NCBI GenBank assembly: GCA_947455215.1
Contig: CANGNA010000026.1
Span: forward strand, 1-55,075
Length of the DNA stretch: 55,075 nt
DNA from: Chitinophagaceae bacterium
GTDB lineage: Bacteria > Bacteroidota > Bacteroidia > Chitinophagales > Chitinophagaceae
Reading direction: 5' to 3'
A program made the translations under genes and the position numbers. Under the pieces are notes generated by a model, which saw only the letters and a program-made list of their open reading frames with translations, was not told where the DNA came from and made no database searches. This document shows, piece by piece, positions 18,501 through 27,605 of the stretch (the first letter of the stretch is position 1; every line of letters starts with the position of its first letter).

Positions 18501-18508
18501 CAAAATTA
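18501..18508 (-). promoter_or_regulatory. Candidate -7 promoter box (TAATTTTG)
   Basis: Exact TAnnTTTG on the minus strand, 16 bases above the receptor ATG, implying a leader of only about ten bases. It lies between the bshA terminator hairpin and the gene. Confidence 0.4.
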
Positions 18509-18512
18509 AAAC

Positions 18513-18537
18513 GGCCACCCCCGAAACGGGCGTGGCC
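18513..18537 (-). terminator. Intrinsic terminator of bshA
   Basis: Stem GGCCAC / GTGGCC continued by CCCG / CGGG across one C-C mismatch, triloop AAA, followed on the minus strand by GTTTTAATTTT. It lies 65 bases below the bshA stop. Confidence 0.75.
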
Positions 18538-18568
18538 TGTGTTATGAAATTGCGTCCTGAATATTACT

Positions 18569-18604
18569 TTAATGTTAACTACACTGTAGGTTAACGCAAT
18601 GTTA
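18569..18604 (-). promoter_or_regulatory. Shared upstream motif, copy 2 (candidate Pho-box-like element)
   Basis: Minus strand begins TAACATTGCGTTAACC and ends GTTAACATTAA. TAAC recurs with an 11-base period in the first part, the spacing seen in Pho boxes. The same end blocks occur at 15524-15554. It overlaps the stop codon of bshA by three bases (18602-18604). Confidence 0.45.
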
Positions 18605-19744
18605 TCGCTTATATCCTGCTACTACATCGGTGTATAGCTGCTCATACAGGGGAATGATGTGCTGTTTTTCAAATTTCTTTGCCTGTGTTAAGGCTGCTTT
18701 CTTAAAATGGGCCAATGTATCTTCATCTTTAAGGATACTGATAGCATTTGCAGCCATAGACCTTACATCGCCAACATCGCTCAGGTAACCGGTCTTACCA
18801 TTAAGATTTATCTCCGGCAATCCCCCGGTATTGGTTGATATTACGGGCACACCGCAGGCCATGGCCTCCAGCGCCGACAACCCAAAGCTCTCCGTAGCCG
18901 ATGGCAGTAAGAACAGGTCCGCAATGCTTAGTATCTCACTTATCTGCTCCTGCTTACCTAAAAAGCGTACATCATCAAATATGCCTCGTTCCCGGGCCAT
19001 TTCTTCCACCTTCAGCCGCTCAGGGCCATCTCCTATCATCAATAGCTTAGACGGTATCTCGGTGCGCACACTATCAAATATCCGGATCACATCTTCTACC
19101 CTCTTTACCGGCCTGAAGTTGGACACGTGCACTAATATCCGCTCACCATCGGGTGCCAGCATTTGCTTGAAGTGCTTTTTATCCGTTTGGTGGAAGCGCT
19201 TGACATCCACAAAATTGGGGATGACATGTATCGGCTTTTCTATAGGGAACGACCTCAATGTTTCCTCGCGTAGATTTTCAGACACCGCCGTGATGGCATC
19301 GCTCTCGTTGATAGAGAAGGTAACCACCGGCGCATAGGTTGTATCCCTGCCCACCAGCGTAATATCCGTACCGTGCAACGTGGTAATGAATGGTATATCT
19401 GCCCCGGATTTCTTTAGTATCTGCCGGGCAAAGAATGCGGCAGATGCATGCGGGATGGCATAGTGCAGGTGCAACAGGTCGAGCTTATTGTTATTGATCA
19501 CATTCACCATAGCGCTGGCAAGTGCCGTTTCGTATGGTGGGAATGCAAATAAAGGATAGGTAGGCACCTTTACCTCGTGGAAGTAAATATTAGGGTGAAA
19601 ACTCTGGCTCAGCCTTACGGGTTGCTCATAGGTAATAAAATGTACCTCGTACCCTTTATCAGACAATGCCATGCCCAGTTCAGTGGCCAGTACACCACTG
19701 CCGCCAAACGTAGGATAGCAGACTATTCCAATTTTCATGCTCAT
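18602..19744 (-). CDS. bshA: N-acetyl-alpha-D-glucosaminyl L-malate synthase, bacillithiol biosynthesis
   Basis: 380 residues, a complete GT4 (GT-B) glycosyltransferase. It joins UDP-GlcNAc and L-malate in the first step of bacillithiol synthesis, the low-molecular-weight thiol of many Firmicutes and Bacteroidota. BshA hallmarks are IGIVCYPTFGGSGVLATELG at the N-terminus, HEVKVPTYPLFAFPPYE, HYAIPHASAA, TTLHGTDITLVG and, in the C-terminal nucleotide domain, SNFRPVKRV and PSATESFGLSALEAMACG (E-x7-E). BshB and BshC are not in the window. ATG codons at 19744 and 19738 are both possible starts. Cytosolic. Confidence 0.93.
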   Translation of the reverse strand: MSMKIGIVCYPTFGGSGVLATELGMALSDKGYEVHFITYEQPVRLSQSFHPNIYFHEVKVPTYPLFAFPPYETALASAMVNVINNNKLDLLHLHYAIPHASAAFFARQILKKSGADIPFITTLHGTDITLVGRDTTYAPVVTFSINESDAITAVSENLREETLRSFPIEKPIHVIPNFVDVKRFHQTDKKHFKQMLAPDGERILVHVSNFRPVKRVEDVIRIFDSVRTEIPSKLLMIGDGPERLKVEEMARERGIFDDVRFLGKQEQISEILSIADLFLLPSATESFGLSALEAMACGVPVISTNTGGLPEINLNGKTGYLSDVGDVRSMAANAISILKDEDTLAHFKKAALTQAKKFEKQHIIPLYEQLYTDVVAGYKR

Positions 19745-19834
19745 TATATGGGCGCAAATATCCGTTTATAGTTTGAATGGCGCGTTATAACGATATAGGT
19801 TTTAATAATAAAACAACAACTCTGCATTATTCAG

Positions 19835-19880
19835 GCACCAATTTTCAAGAACCAAGCACCAAAAAACAAGAACCAAATAT
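19835..19880 (+). repeat. Low-complexity intergenic element, left arm
   Basis: CA/AA-rich run containing repeated units CACCAA, AGAACCAA and AGCACCAA. Its approximate reverse complement style (TTGGAATTTGGTTCC) appears at 19993-20020. Noncoding, between bshA and the DUF4292 gene. Confidence 0.45.
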
Positions 19881-19992
19881 CCCCATTCGAGTTTCCTTTT
19901 TTCCCGACCCTGACATGAAATCACAAAACGATACTCTGAAGCAGCGCATTAAAGTTGCACCTCAGCTATAAATTTTCAGTTGTTGTCACTGG

Positions 19993-20020
19993 ACTTTGGA
20001 ATTTGGTTCCTGGGATTTAA
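19993..20020 (-). repeat. Low-complexity intergenic element, right arm
   Basis: GGACTTTGGAATTTGGTTCC and the following GGGATTT mirror the CCAA-rich left arm at 19835-19880 in inverted orientation. About 110 bases without a convincing gene lie between the arms. Confidence 0.45.
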
Positions 20021-20025
20021 AAAAA

Positions 20026-20898
20026 TTATTTAACCGTGTAATTTTTAGGCACGTTGAACGGCATTTCAAACTGCTTTTCAAAAGCCGGATCTTCAATTTC
20101 CATTTCCAGGAGGAATTTGTCTGCCCCATTCTGTATGGTAACAGACCTTGATGTAGCTATTTTACGATCTCCTACCACGTCAAAATTATCGTACCGCAAT
20201 GTGGCCTGAGGGCCGTTTGGCGCAATAGTGTTGACCTGGTTGTTCAATAAGGCACTGTCCTTTTTACGATACTCCATATCCTGCTTGTAGCTGTCATCAG
20301 CCACAGTAAGCAACCAGGATGCATCGAGCGACACTACTTTGCGGATAGTTCCATCGCGCAAAGGCTCACCGGTTATCAACCGTTGCAGGGACTGAAAATC
20401 AACTTGTGTAGGTAGTATTTTAGCCACATCTTTCAGTGCAAGCTTATTCACCACCTTATCGTTATAAACGATCATAAAAAAACTATCAACAGTTATATAC
20501 ACACGCGCCGCATGATACATACCGCCGAGGGCAGTAATGTCTATCCAGATAGCGGAGTCCTTTTTCAACCGGATGTTGGCAGTAAAATCTTGCTTATTTT
20601 CAGGGCTTTCGAAATGCACTTTGGCCTTACCCGAAAAAGTGGTGTACTGCAACCTGTTATTAAAAACAGGCGATACCATATCTACCAGCTTCTTCATCAT
20701 ACCTGTAGTATCCGGGACATCAGCTAAAGTATCGGGCGCAGGCCATAACAAAGGGTGAGCTACCGTAACAACCGACTTAGTGGTATCAACAATAACAGCC
20801 GTGCCATCTTTTTTCTTTGGCGATAAACGCAACAAAGAACAGGAATGGAGCGTCATCATGAATACCACAGACAAACAACTCCATATTATTCTATTCAT
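20026..20898 (-). CDS. DUF4292 family lipoprotein
   Basis: 290 residues from the ATG at 20898. The frame opens at 20913, but this Met gives a clean lipoprotein signal (MNRIIWSCLSVVFMMTLHSC) and an 8-base overlap (ATGAATAG) with the preceding TPR gene. The mature part (AKVHFESPENKQDFTANIRLKKDSAIWI) matches DUF4292, a lipoprotein family with a LolA/LolB-like beta half-barrel look. The precise role is not established. In related genomes this gene commonly follows a TPR gene and precedes an M23 peptidoglycan hydrolase. Here the run ends after DUF4292, and no M23 gene follows. Confidence 0.8.
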   Translation of the reverse strand: MNRIIWSCLSVVFMMTLHSCSLLRLSPKKKDGTAVIVDTTKSVVTVAHPLLWPAPDTLADVPDTTGMMKKLVDMVSPVFNNRLQYTTFSGKAKVHFESPENKQDFTANIRLKKDSAIWIDITALGGMYHAARVYITVDSFFMIVYNDKVVNKLALKDVAKILPTQVDFQSLQRLITGEPLRDGTIRKVVSLDASWLLTVADDSYKQDMEYRKKDSALLNNQVNTIAPNGPQATLRYDNFDVVGDRKIATSRSVTIQNGADKFLLEMEIEDPAFEKQFEMPFNVPKNYTVK

Positions 20899-22615
20899 AC
20901 AATTTTTCTTCACTGATCTTTTTATCTAATAAGGGATTAGGTGCACCCTTTTGTTTGGCCAGCTTCCAGTTCTCAACTGCTTTGGCCCTGTTGTTCAATT
21001 TGAAGTAGATATCGCCCAGGTGGTCGAATATCGTGCCGTCAGCTCTTGGATTGGTTGCGGCCTTTTCAATATTTTCTTTGGCCTTGTCATAGTCACCCAT
21101 CTTATAAAGGATCCAGCCATAAGTATCCAGGAAGGTACTCTCATTCGGTCGGAGATTTAACGACTGCTCCGACATTTCTTTTGCCTTAGACAGACGCTCT
21201 CCCCTTTCAGACAGGAAGTAAGCGTAGTTGTTCAGCACAGATGCATTCTGGGGGTCATCCTTCAGCGACTGGTCGAATGCCTTATCCGATTCGGCGAACT
21301 GCTTTGCGGCATTGTATATCTCCCCGAGCATGGAATAAAACTCGGCTTGCTTCTTGGTATCATTATCGGGCAACATATCTATTGCCCGGTTCATGGCTTT
21401 AACGGCCGGTTGGTATTCCTTCTTGTTATAATGGCCGAGGCTATTATAGTAATGTACAATGGCCTGGTTGGGGAACAAGCGCATCACCTTTTCACTGTAT
21501 TTGATCAGCGAATCGGAGTTATTCTGAAACGCATAAGCATTAAGCAACCGGCTCCACACTTCAAAATCGGATGCTTTTAAGGCAATTGAACGCTTATACA
21601 AAACAATGGCACTGTCTATCCGCATATCCGATGCAAGAAAGTCGCCGTAAGTGCTCAATAACTTCGGATCATCCGGATGTTGCTGTAGCAGTACTGATAA
21701 TATTGACATGCCCTCAGATGTTTGCTCGCTCTCCTTAAGACTTTGTATGTATACATACAAGAATTGCAACTGGGTTGCAGTCTCCAGGCGGGGACTTGTT
21801 ACCGACTTCCGCACATACTTACGAAAATTGGCTGTATCCTTCATCTTCAGGTAGCCGTCTGCAAGACCTATTTCTATCAGCGGCTCATCAGGCATAAGTT
21901 TATTAGCATCCTGGTATACCTTCAATGCCTTTTCCGGCATATCGTTGCTTTCGTATACATCGCCCAGCAATTTATAATACCTGATATTTCGGGGATCAGC
22001 TGCTATCATTTGCTGTCCTACCTCGGCAGCTTTATCGTATTGCTTCATCTGCAGGTATATGCGGATCTTCATCACCAGCAGGTCTTCGTCGCTACCCAAC
22101 ACAAGGGCCTTATCTATGTATTTAAGTGCCGATCTGTAATCTTTAGCCCGCTCATAGTAGTCGGCCGCCTGTCCTGCATACGATGCGTCTCCGTTCTCTT
22201 TGTCAGCCAGCTCAGCAGCTATGGCAGCAGCATCGGCATATTTGCCCTGTCCCGCCAGGATGGCGGCATAAGATATACTGTACCATTTGTTGTCTTTGGC
22301 AAGCGCTACCGCCTTTTTTATATTGGCCTCCGCCTTATCCACCTTACGATCGTCGGCATATAGTTGCGATAATTCGTAAAAACTCACCGGATTCTTTGGG
22401 TCAAGTTTGGCCAATTCTTCAAACAGCTCCATCGCCTTCAGCACATCACCATGCTGCTTGGCCCTGGTTGCCTCAAAAAAGACATCGTTTATCTTCACGT
22501 AATTAATGTCGGGGCGATGAGCAAGGGTGTCTAATACTTCCTGGCTATGCGCATTGTTTGCAAATAATATTGCAAACAATGGCACAGCTATAAACCTTAA
22601 AAGGTGTGATCTCAT
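20891..22615 (-). CDS. Tetratricopeptide-repeat protein, exported
   Basis: 574 residues. Signal peptide MRSHLLRFIAVPLFAILFAN ending near AHSQ. From about residue 35 to 560 the chain is a succession of 34-residue TPR helices (AMELFEELAKLDPKNPVSFYE, ALKYIDKALVLGSDEDLL, AFDQSLKDDPQNASVLNNYA, ENIEKAATNPRADGTIFDHL). That is roughly a dozen repeats forming a solenoid for protein-protein contacts. Probably periplasmic. It overlaps the nucleotidyltransferase gene by ATGA (22612-22615) and the DUF4292 gene by 8 bases, so the three genes are translationally coupled. A partner for envelope assembly is likely, but none is identified. Confidence 0.85.
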   Translation of the reverse strand: MRSHLLRFIAVPLFAILFANNAHSQEVLDTLAHRPDINYVKINDVFFEATRAKQHGDVLKAMELFEELAKLDPKNPVSFYELSQLYADDRKVDKAEANIKKAVALAKDNKWYSISYAAILAGQGKYADAAAIAAELADKENGDASYAGQAADYYERAKDYRSALKYIDKALVLGSDEDLLVMKIRIYLQMKQYDKAAEVGQQMIAADPRNIRYYKLLGDVYESNDMPEKALKVYQDANKLMPDEPLIEIGLADGYLKMKDTANFRKYVRKSVTSPRLETATQLQFLYVYIQSLKESEQTSEGMSILSVLLQQHPDDPKLLSTYGDFLASDMRIDSAIVLYKRSIALKASDFEVWSRLLNAYAFQNNSDSLIKYSEKVMRLFPNQAIVHYYNSLGHYNKKEYQPAVKAMNRAIDMLPDNDTKKQAEFYSMLGEIYNAAKQFAESDKAFDQSLKDDPQNASVLNNYAYFLSERGERLSKAKEMSEQSLNLRPNESTFLDTYGWILYKMGDYDKAKENIEKAATNPRADGTIFDHLGDIYFKLNNRAKAVENWKLAKQKGAPNPLLDKKISEEKLYE

Positions 22616-23616
22616 ATTTGTGTTGAAAAATCACCAAGGCTCATTTCCCTTGGCTTCTCACTGTAATTTACCTCTTTTCCCAACATAGAATTGCTGAGGT
22701 TAGCATTTTTAACAATCGTCTTTTCACCTAATATGCTATTCACAATGCGGGAGTCTTCAACAACCACACCCTTACCCAGCGATACGTGCGGCCCTACCAC
22801 CGAATTACGGATAACCACACCATCGGCAATGAAACATGGCGCAATAACCGTTGAGTTCTCGAGGGTAACATTATCGGACACCATCTTTTCATTTTTCTTG
22901 ATCTCCAGGATACGCTGATTGGTGTAAACAGTAGCATCCTTATTGCCGCAATCCAGCCACTCCTGCACCTGGTCGGTATAGAATTTAACACCGTTCTGCA
23001 ACATGTGATCCATCGCATCAGTGATCTGGTATTCACCCTTCAGCATTATCTTGTTGTCTATCAGGCGCTGCAGTTCCTTCTTCAGGCCTTCACCATCACG
23101 GAAATAGTAAACACCAATGATCGCAAGGTCTGATACAAAGTCCTTAGGCTTTTCTACAAATGCTTCTATTTCGTTGTTCGCATTCAGCTTCACCACTCCA
23201 AATGCAGAAGGATCTTCTACTTTCTGTGTCCAAACGATAGCGTCTTTGCTGGCATCAATGCTGAATTTAGCATCGAATAGTGTGTCTGCAAAGGCAATGA
23301 ACACATTACCTTTCAACTGCTCTGATGCACAAAGAATAGCATGTGCTGTTCCCAATGCCTCTTGCTGGTAGCAAATAACACCCTTAGCACCAAGCGTTGC
23401 TGCCACCTGAACCAGGTGATTCTCTACTTCTTTACCGAAAGAAGGACCTATGATAAAAGCGATCTCTTCCACTTTTTCATTACTGGTAGCCAGTATGTCT
23501 TCAACAAGACGCTGAACAATTGGTTTGCCGGCAACATGCAGCAGCGGTTTTGCAGTAGTAAGCGTGTGCGGGCGCATACGCTTACCCATTCCTGCCATTG
23601 GGATAATAATATTCAT
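22612..23616 (-). CDS. Sugar-1-phosphate nucleotidyltransferase (NDP-sugar pyrophosphorylase)
   Basis: 334 residues. The N-terminal Rossmann-like domain begins MNIIIPMAGMGKRMRPHTLT followed by KPLLHVAGKPIVQ, the G-x-G-x-R...KP signature that binds NTP and sugar phosphate. FADTLFDA holds the metal Asp, and EAFVEKP is the sugar-binding segment. Residues about 240-320 form left-handed beta-helix hexapeptide repeats (VIAPCFIADGVVIRNSVVGP). The enzyme makes an NDP-hexose from NTP and hexose-1-phosphate. The base and sugar (dTDP/UDP-glucose or GDP-mannose) are not decidable by eye. It heads the coupled run with the TPR and DUF4292 genes, and may feed the polysaccharide genes beyond dut. Confidence 0.88.
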   Translation of the reverse strand: MNIIIPMAGMGKRMRPHTLTTAKPLLHVAGKPIVQRLVEDILATSNEKVEEIAFIIGPSFGKEVENHLVQVAATLGAKGVICYQQEALGTAHAILCASEQLKGNVFIAFADTLFDAKFSIDASKDAIVWTQKVEDPSAFGVVKLNANNEIEAFVEKPKDFVSDLAIIGVYYFRDGEGLKKELQRLIDNKIMLKGEYQITDAMDHMLQNGVKFYTDQVQEWLDCGNKDATVYTNQRILEIKKNEKMVSDNVTLENSTVIAPCFIADGVVIRNSVVGPHVSLGKGVVVEDSRIVNSILGEKTIVKNANLSNSMLGKEVNYSEKPREMSLGDFSTQI

Positions 23617-23652
23617 CTGTTAGTTTGTATTAAAATTTAAAATGATTTTTCA

Positions 23653-24087
23653 TTAAACGCCTGAATGGCCAAAGCCACCTGCGCCACGTTGCGTTTCCTC
23701 AAGTGTTTCTGCCTCGTTCCACACAACTTTCTCGTACTTGGCAACTATCATCTGGGCAATACGTTCACCGTCATTCACCACCTGGTCTTCTGTAGAAAGA
23801 TTGATCAAAGGTATCATGATCTCTCCGCGATAATCGCTGTCTATGGTTCCGGGAGTATTCACCAGCGTAAGGCCACGCTTTATAGACAATCCACTGCGTG
23901 GGCGTATCTGCGCCTCGTACATTTCCGGCAATGCCATATATAAACCAGTAGGTATTAACTTACGCTCCATGGGCTTAAGCGTCACCGGTTCCGGCAACCA
24001 TGCTCTCAGGTCCATACCGCTTGAGCCGGAGGTCTGGTAGGCCGGTGTCTCGTGCGGCGATTTATTAATTATAGAAACATGTACCAT
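23653..24087 (-). CDS. dut: dUTP diphosphatase
   Basis: 144 residues from ATG at 24087. A TTG in frame at 24096 is a less likely start. All trimeric dUTPase motifs are present: SSGMDLRA (motif 1), RPRSGLS (motif 2), [14 protein letters not shown] (motif 3, with catalytic Asp), GERIAQMIV (motif 4) and the C-terminal [10 protein letters not shown] (motif 5). It hydrolyses dUTP to dUMP and pyrophosphate, keeping uracil out of DNA and supplying thymidylate synthase. Cytosolic. A perfect -7 box lies at 24105-24112. Assignment is firm. Confidence 0.96.
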   Translation of the reverse strand: MVHVSIINKSPHETPAYQTSGSSGMDLRAWLPEPVTLKPMERKLIPTGLYMALPEMYEAQIRPRSGLSIKRGLTLVNTPGTIDSDYRGEIMIPLINLSTEDQVVNDGERIAQMIVAKYEKVVWNEAETLEETQRGAGGFGHSGV

Positions 24088-24104
24088 ATTTTTCAAAATG
24101 CGAA

Positions 24105-24112
24105 CAAAGGTA
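24105..24112 (-). promoter_or_regulatory. Candidate -7 promoter box for dut (TACCTTTG)
   Basis: Exact TAnnTTTG on the minus strand, 18 bases above the dut ATG, in the 47-base gap after the O-antigen ligase gene. Confidence 0.5.
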
Positions 24113-24134
24113 AAAAATAAGAGATAAGATTTAC

Positions 24135-25361
24135 CTACTCTTCCAATTCGGCCGGTTTATTATAAAAATATAACAGCGAGGTAAAGAAAGCCCATAAAAC
24201 CACGCCACGTTGTGTAGCACACACACTTTCTGTAAAAAATGTGATACACATCGTGAGTAGCAGGTAAAGATAAAGGTATTGCCTGCGGCTGATAGCCGAC
24301 CAAAAATGCATGAAAAGTGATACCAGGAACAATATTATCCCGGTCAGGCCAAAACTAAGCCAGTGATAAAAATATTCGTTGTGCGGATCGAACGCGCCTA
24401 CGTCGCGACCATAATACAGCGAATAGAATAAATATTTTATTCGCAATATATACCGCACCTTACCAGGCCCGCATCCCCAGAGCCAGTAGCGCTTTATCAT
24501 ATCCAGGTCGGCCTCCAGTATCATTTTACGCTCATGGATTGAGTTGTCAGTCACATTTTGCTTTACGCTTGCGGTTATCCCCGCCATCTCGTTCGCCCGC
24601 TGACTTACAAATGGGATGAACAGGTAAGATGCCGCCATGACCGCGATCATCCCCAGGAACAGGCATTTGTAACGTATCAGCTCTTTTCGCTTCAGCCATG
24701 CAGCATGCAGCATGATAACACCCAACGCCAATAGCGGAGACTTGGCCAGCAACGGCAATAACAACACCACCAATGTGTAGAATAGTATATACTTTATAGT
24801 ACGGTTGAGCCTGGCTGCATTGGTTAACAGTATACCTATAGAAAACACCAGGTACATACTTATGTAGGTAGGGTGTATCTGCGTCAGCTCCTCGAAGAAA
24901 ATACGATAAGTGACATGATTCACGCCCTTAAATCCGCCCGGAGACAGTGCAAAGTGGACAACGAACCAGGCATTGGCCAGCAGGCAGATACCAACTGAAA
25001 AGTAAACGAAGTATAACAACTGGCTGAAAATAGCCTTTAGCTTTTGCTGGCCTATTGCCGCAAAAACGAGCGGCAACAACAGATACCCTACACGTGTCTC
25101 CCTTAGTGAATTAGCGGATTGCAAATGAGCCGCAGGTATAAAAAACGGCGCAAACAGGTATAATATATATAACACACCTAGCGACAGCGCAGCCAGGTAG
25201 TTGCTGCGGGGTGTTGTTTGATTGTCTTTAATGGTACGATAAACAAAATAGGCACAGCCAGGGAATAGCACCAACACCTGCACGTGCATGGGCAGGAAGA
25301 ACGACAGCATCAGCAATATCGCCACATATCTATCCGCTGGGTGGCTACTTTGCTGTTCCAT
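24135..25361 (-). CDS. O-antigen ligase/polymerase (WaaL/Wzy_C-like) membrane protein
   Basis: 408 residues, strongly hydrophobic throughout, with about 11-12 predicted membrane spans and one larger periplasmic loop (residues about 265-325). That loop contains [17 protein letters not shown], the HNxY...GxxG pattern of the Wzy_C/O-antigen ligase family. Such proteins polymerise O-units or attach glycans to an acceptor on the periplasmic side of the inner membrane. It overlaps the upstream GT4 gene by 17 bases, so the two are cotranscribed. Ligase and polymerase cannot be told apart from sequence alone. Confidence 0.82.
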   Translation of the reverse strand: MEQQSSHPADRYVAILLMLSFFLPMHVQVLVLFPGCAYFVYRTIKDNQTTPRSNYLAALSLGVLYILYLFAPFFIPAAHLQSANSLRETRVGYLLLPLVFAAIGQQKLKAIFSQLLYFVYFSVGICLLANAWFVVHFALSPGGFKGVNHVTYRIFFEELTQIHPTYISMYLVFSIGILLTNAARLNRTIKYILFYTLVVLLLPLLAKSPLLALGVIMLHAAWLKRKELIRYKCLFLGMIAVMAASYLFIPFVSQRANEMAGITASVKQNVTDNSIHERKMILEADLDMIKRYWLWGCGPGKVRYILRIKYLFYSLYYGRDVGAFDPHNEYFYHWLSFGLTGIILFLVSLFMHFWSAISRRQYLYLYLLLTMCITFFTESVCATQRGVVLWAFFTSLLYFYNKPAELEE

Positions 25362-26472
25362 AAAACTCTTTGTAACAATTATCTACAAATCCGGAGAATT
25401 CACGCCTGAATCGCTCGTCAGAGAACCTTAACGAATTTTCCCTGATCGCATTATTATCTGTAAGCGGATGTTGCTCCAACTTCTTAACCACAGCTATCAC
25501 ATCTTCTTCTGTCTGTTCTGCAAAAAGATATCCGCTCACCCCGTCCTTCACTGTTTCCTTATAACCACCATAATCCAGCGCCAGCACCGGCGTGCCGCAG
25601 GCCTGCACTTCTACACACAAAATACCGAAGTCTTCTTTGGCGGCAAATATGCACGCGCGGGCCTCCTGTATGTATTTTATCATTTCTTCATCCTTGCGAT
25701 AACCCAGCCATTCTATATTATTTGAATGTTGCAGTATCTCGGTAAATTGTTGGGTGCCATACCCCTCGCCTATCAGCACTAACTTTTTGTCGGGCATCTG
25801 CTGAAAAGCACGTACGATCATATCTATCTTTTTGTACGGCACAAACCTGCCAAGACATAAATAATAGTCCTGGCGCGGGCCCTCGTTCAAAGTAAATTTT
25901 TCTGTTCGCACGGGTGGATAAATAACCGTTGCATCCCTGTTGTAGCTATCGCGGATGCGCTTTCTTATATGCTCTGAATTAGCGACAAAGTAATGCACAT
26001 TGGCAGCGGTTTTCAGGTCCCATTTTCTTATATAATGGATGAACCATTTGTATAGAAAAAATTTCCCCACTGCATGATGCGCTACATAATCGTCATACAT
26101 ATCCCATACATAGCGCATGGGTGAATGACAATAGCAGATGTTCAATATTCCGGGATCAGCACCAATACCCTTCGCAACCGCATGGCTGGTGGAAATAATG
26201 ACATCATAGTTTTTCAGGCGGAACTGCTTCATCAGCCATGGCATTACCGGCAACATATACCTGTATATCTTAGACACGAAGGGGATGTATTGCATCAAAG
26301 ATGTCTTCACTACCCTATCCTTCAATATTTCGTTCCTGTCTGCCTCGTTGAATTTATTGAACAATGTGTACACGGTCACATCATGCCCGGCGTAGATATC
26401 CAATATCTCACCGGCAACCTTTTCGGCACCACCATTAGCCTTAAACCAGTCGTGTACAAATGCTATTTTCAT
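25345..26472 (-). CDS. Glycosyltransferase family 4
   Basis: 375 residues from ATG at 26472 (MKIAFVHDWFKANGGAEKVA); a TTG further upstream is in frame but unlikely. Both GT-B Rossmann domains are visible. The acceptor half has DWFKANGGAEKV and ISTSHAVAKG. The donor half has LCLGRFVPYKKID, LIGEGYG and AAKEDFGILCVEVQACGTP with the E-x7-E retaining motif. It should transfer a sugar from an NDP donor to a lipid-linked glycan in the cytosol. The long overlap with the O-antigen ligase gene supports one polysaccharide operon. A -7 box lies at 26498-26505, so this pair may have its own promoter. Donor and acceptor unknown. Confidence 0.9.
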   Translation of the reverse strand: MKIAFVHDWFKANGGAEKVAGEILDIYAGHDVTVYTLFNKFNEADRNEILKDRVVKTSLMQYIPFVSKIYRYMLPVMPWLMKQFRLKNYDVIISTSHAVAKGIGADPGILNICYCHSPMRYVWDMYDDYVAHHAVGKFFLYKWFIHYIRKWDLKTAANVHYFVANSEHIRKRIRDSYNRDATVIYPPVRTEKFTLNEGPRQDYYLCLGRFVPYKKIDMIVRAFQQMPDKKLVLIGEGYGTQQFTEILQHSNNIEWLGYRKDEEMIKYIQEARACIFAAKEDFGILCVEVQACGTPVLALDYGGYKETVKDGVSGYLFAEQTEEDVIAVVKKLEQHPLTDNNAIRENSLRFSDERFRREFSGFVDNCYKEFYGTAK

Positions 26473-26497
26473 TAAAGCCTTTTCAAGCAAAGAGTCG

Positions 26498-26505
26498 CAA
26501 AGTTA
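26498..26505 (-). promoter_or_regulatory. Candidate -7 promoter box between two GT4 genes (TAACTTTG)
   Basis: Exact TAnnTTTG on the minus strand in the 35-base gap between the GT4 stop at 26508 and the next ATG at 26472. It suggests an internal promoter. Confidence 0.45.
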
Positions 26506-26507
26506 AT

Positions 26508-27551
26508 CTAACTCAGCTCTTTAAATTTATTTACAATCACTTCTGCTGCCCTTTTATAGTTATAATCATCTAATAGCCTGTCCACTGCTTCTTTGGGAGA
26601 CGCAGCTGAGCCTGTTACCTGCTCTAGTTTCACGGCAACGCCCGCCACGTCATTTTGCTCGCAAAACACTGCTACATCACTAAAGAGCTCTTTGTACACC
26701 GGAATATCTGAGCACAGCACCTTGCACCCAAAAAACAGACCTTCTATGATCGGTATCCCAAAACCTTCGTAGTTCGAGAGCGAGACCAGCACTTCGGCCC
26801 GTTGATACAGATCTACCAGGTCTATATCTGTGAGCTTCTCATATATTTTGATGCGATCGCCAGCCAGCTCATCTGTTATACCGCTGTCAGCGAATATCTT
26901 ATTTCGGTCGCCGGCCAGCACCAGCATATACTCATCTTTTATTTTGCTCTGCAGAAATGCCTTCACCAAAGTATGCTGGTTCTTCCGTTTGTTGAAAGTG
27001 CCTACGGATAATATTATCTTTTCTTTGGGGATATTGCGCTGTTTGATGAGCATGCGCTCCCCCACGCCATTATAGGTGACCGATACTTTATGCTCCGGTA
27101 CGTGGTAATACTGCACCAATTCTTGCCGTATGGTATTACTTACTGTAAAAATATGTCGGCTGCGTTGGGCCAAACGGGGTACCAGGTAATTATACCACAT
27201 AGCAAACCACCGGGAGTTCCACTCAGAATGATGAAAGAATGCCAGGTCGTGAATAACCACAAAATTATTCTTATACGACAATGGAGCTGTATTGGCAAGG
27301 TTCAGCAGAACGGCATCACCTTGTTTTTTCATATACGTTGCCAGATCCAACTGCTCCCACATATGCCCTTTACGGCTGCCTATGGTAATTGCACCCAGTT
27401 CATCCGCAATACTATGATGCACAATATTGTGCGGGCATAAAAACACAACCTGCGGGTAAATAGCTTTTATTTGCCTGCTACACTCAATTGCATACCTTTG
27501 CACCCCCGATATGGGTTGTGTTAGAAAGCGGGCATTTATAAAAAAATTCAT
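26508..27551 (-). CDS. Glycosyltransferase family 4
   Basis: 347 residues from ATG at 27551. The N-terminal acceptor domain starts NFFINARFLTQPISGVQRYA, typical of GT4 enzymes in O-antigen and exopolysaccharide clusters. The donor domain has ILSVGTFNKRKNQHTLVKAF, LVLAGDRNK and VSLSNYEGFGIPIIEGLFFG, where E-GFGIPIIE fits the E-x7-E motif. Retaining sugar transfer from an NDP-sugar is expected. It is divergent from the ABC permease gene, with only 54 bases between the starts, so that gap must hold both promoters. Specificity unknown. Confidence 0.88.
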   Translation of the reverse strand: MNFFINARFLTQPISGVQRYAIECSRQIKAIYPQVVFLCPHNIVHHSIADELGAITIGSRKGHMWEQLDLATYMKKQGDAVLLNLANTAPLSYKNNFVVIHDLAFFHHSEWNSRWFAMWYNYLVPRLAQRSRHIFTVSNTIRQELVQYYHVPEHKVSVTYNGVGERMLIKQRNIPKEKIILSVGTFNKRKNQHTLVKAFLQSKIKDEYMLVLAGDRNKIFADSGITDELAGDRIKIYEKLTDIDLVDLYQRAEVLVSLSNYEGFGIPIIEGLFFGCKVLCSDIPVYKELFSDVAVFCEQNDVAGVAVKLEQVTGSAASPKEAVDRLLDDYNYKRAAEVIVNKFKELS

Positions 27552-27605
27552 TTATTTTTAGCAGCGGTCTTTATCCGGGGTGTAAATATCAACAAAATAT
27601 TCAAG

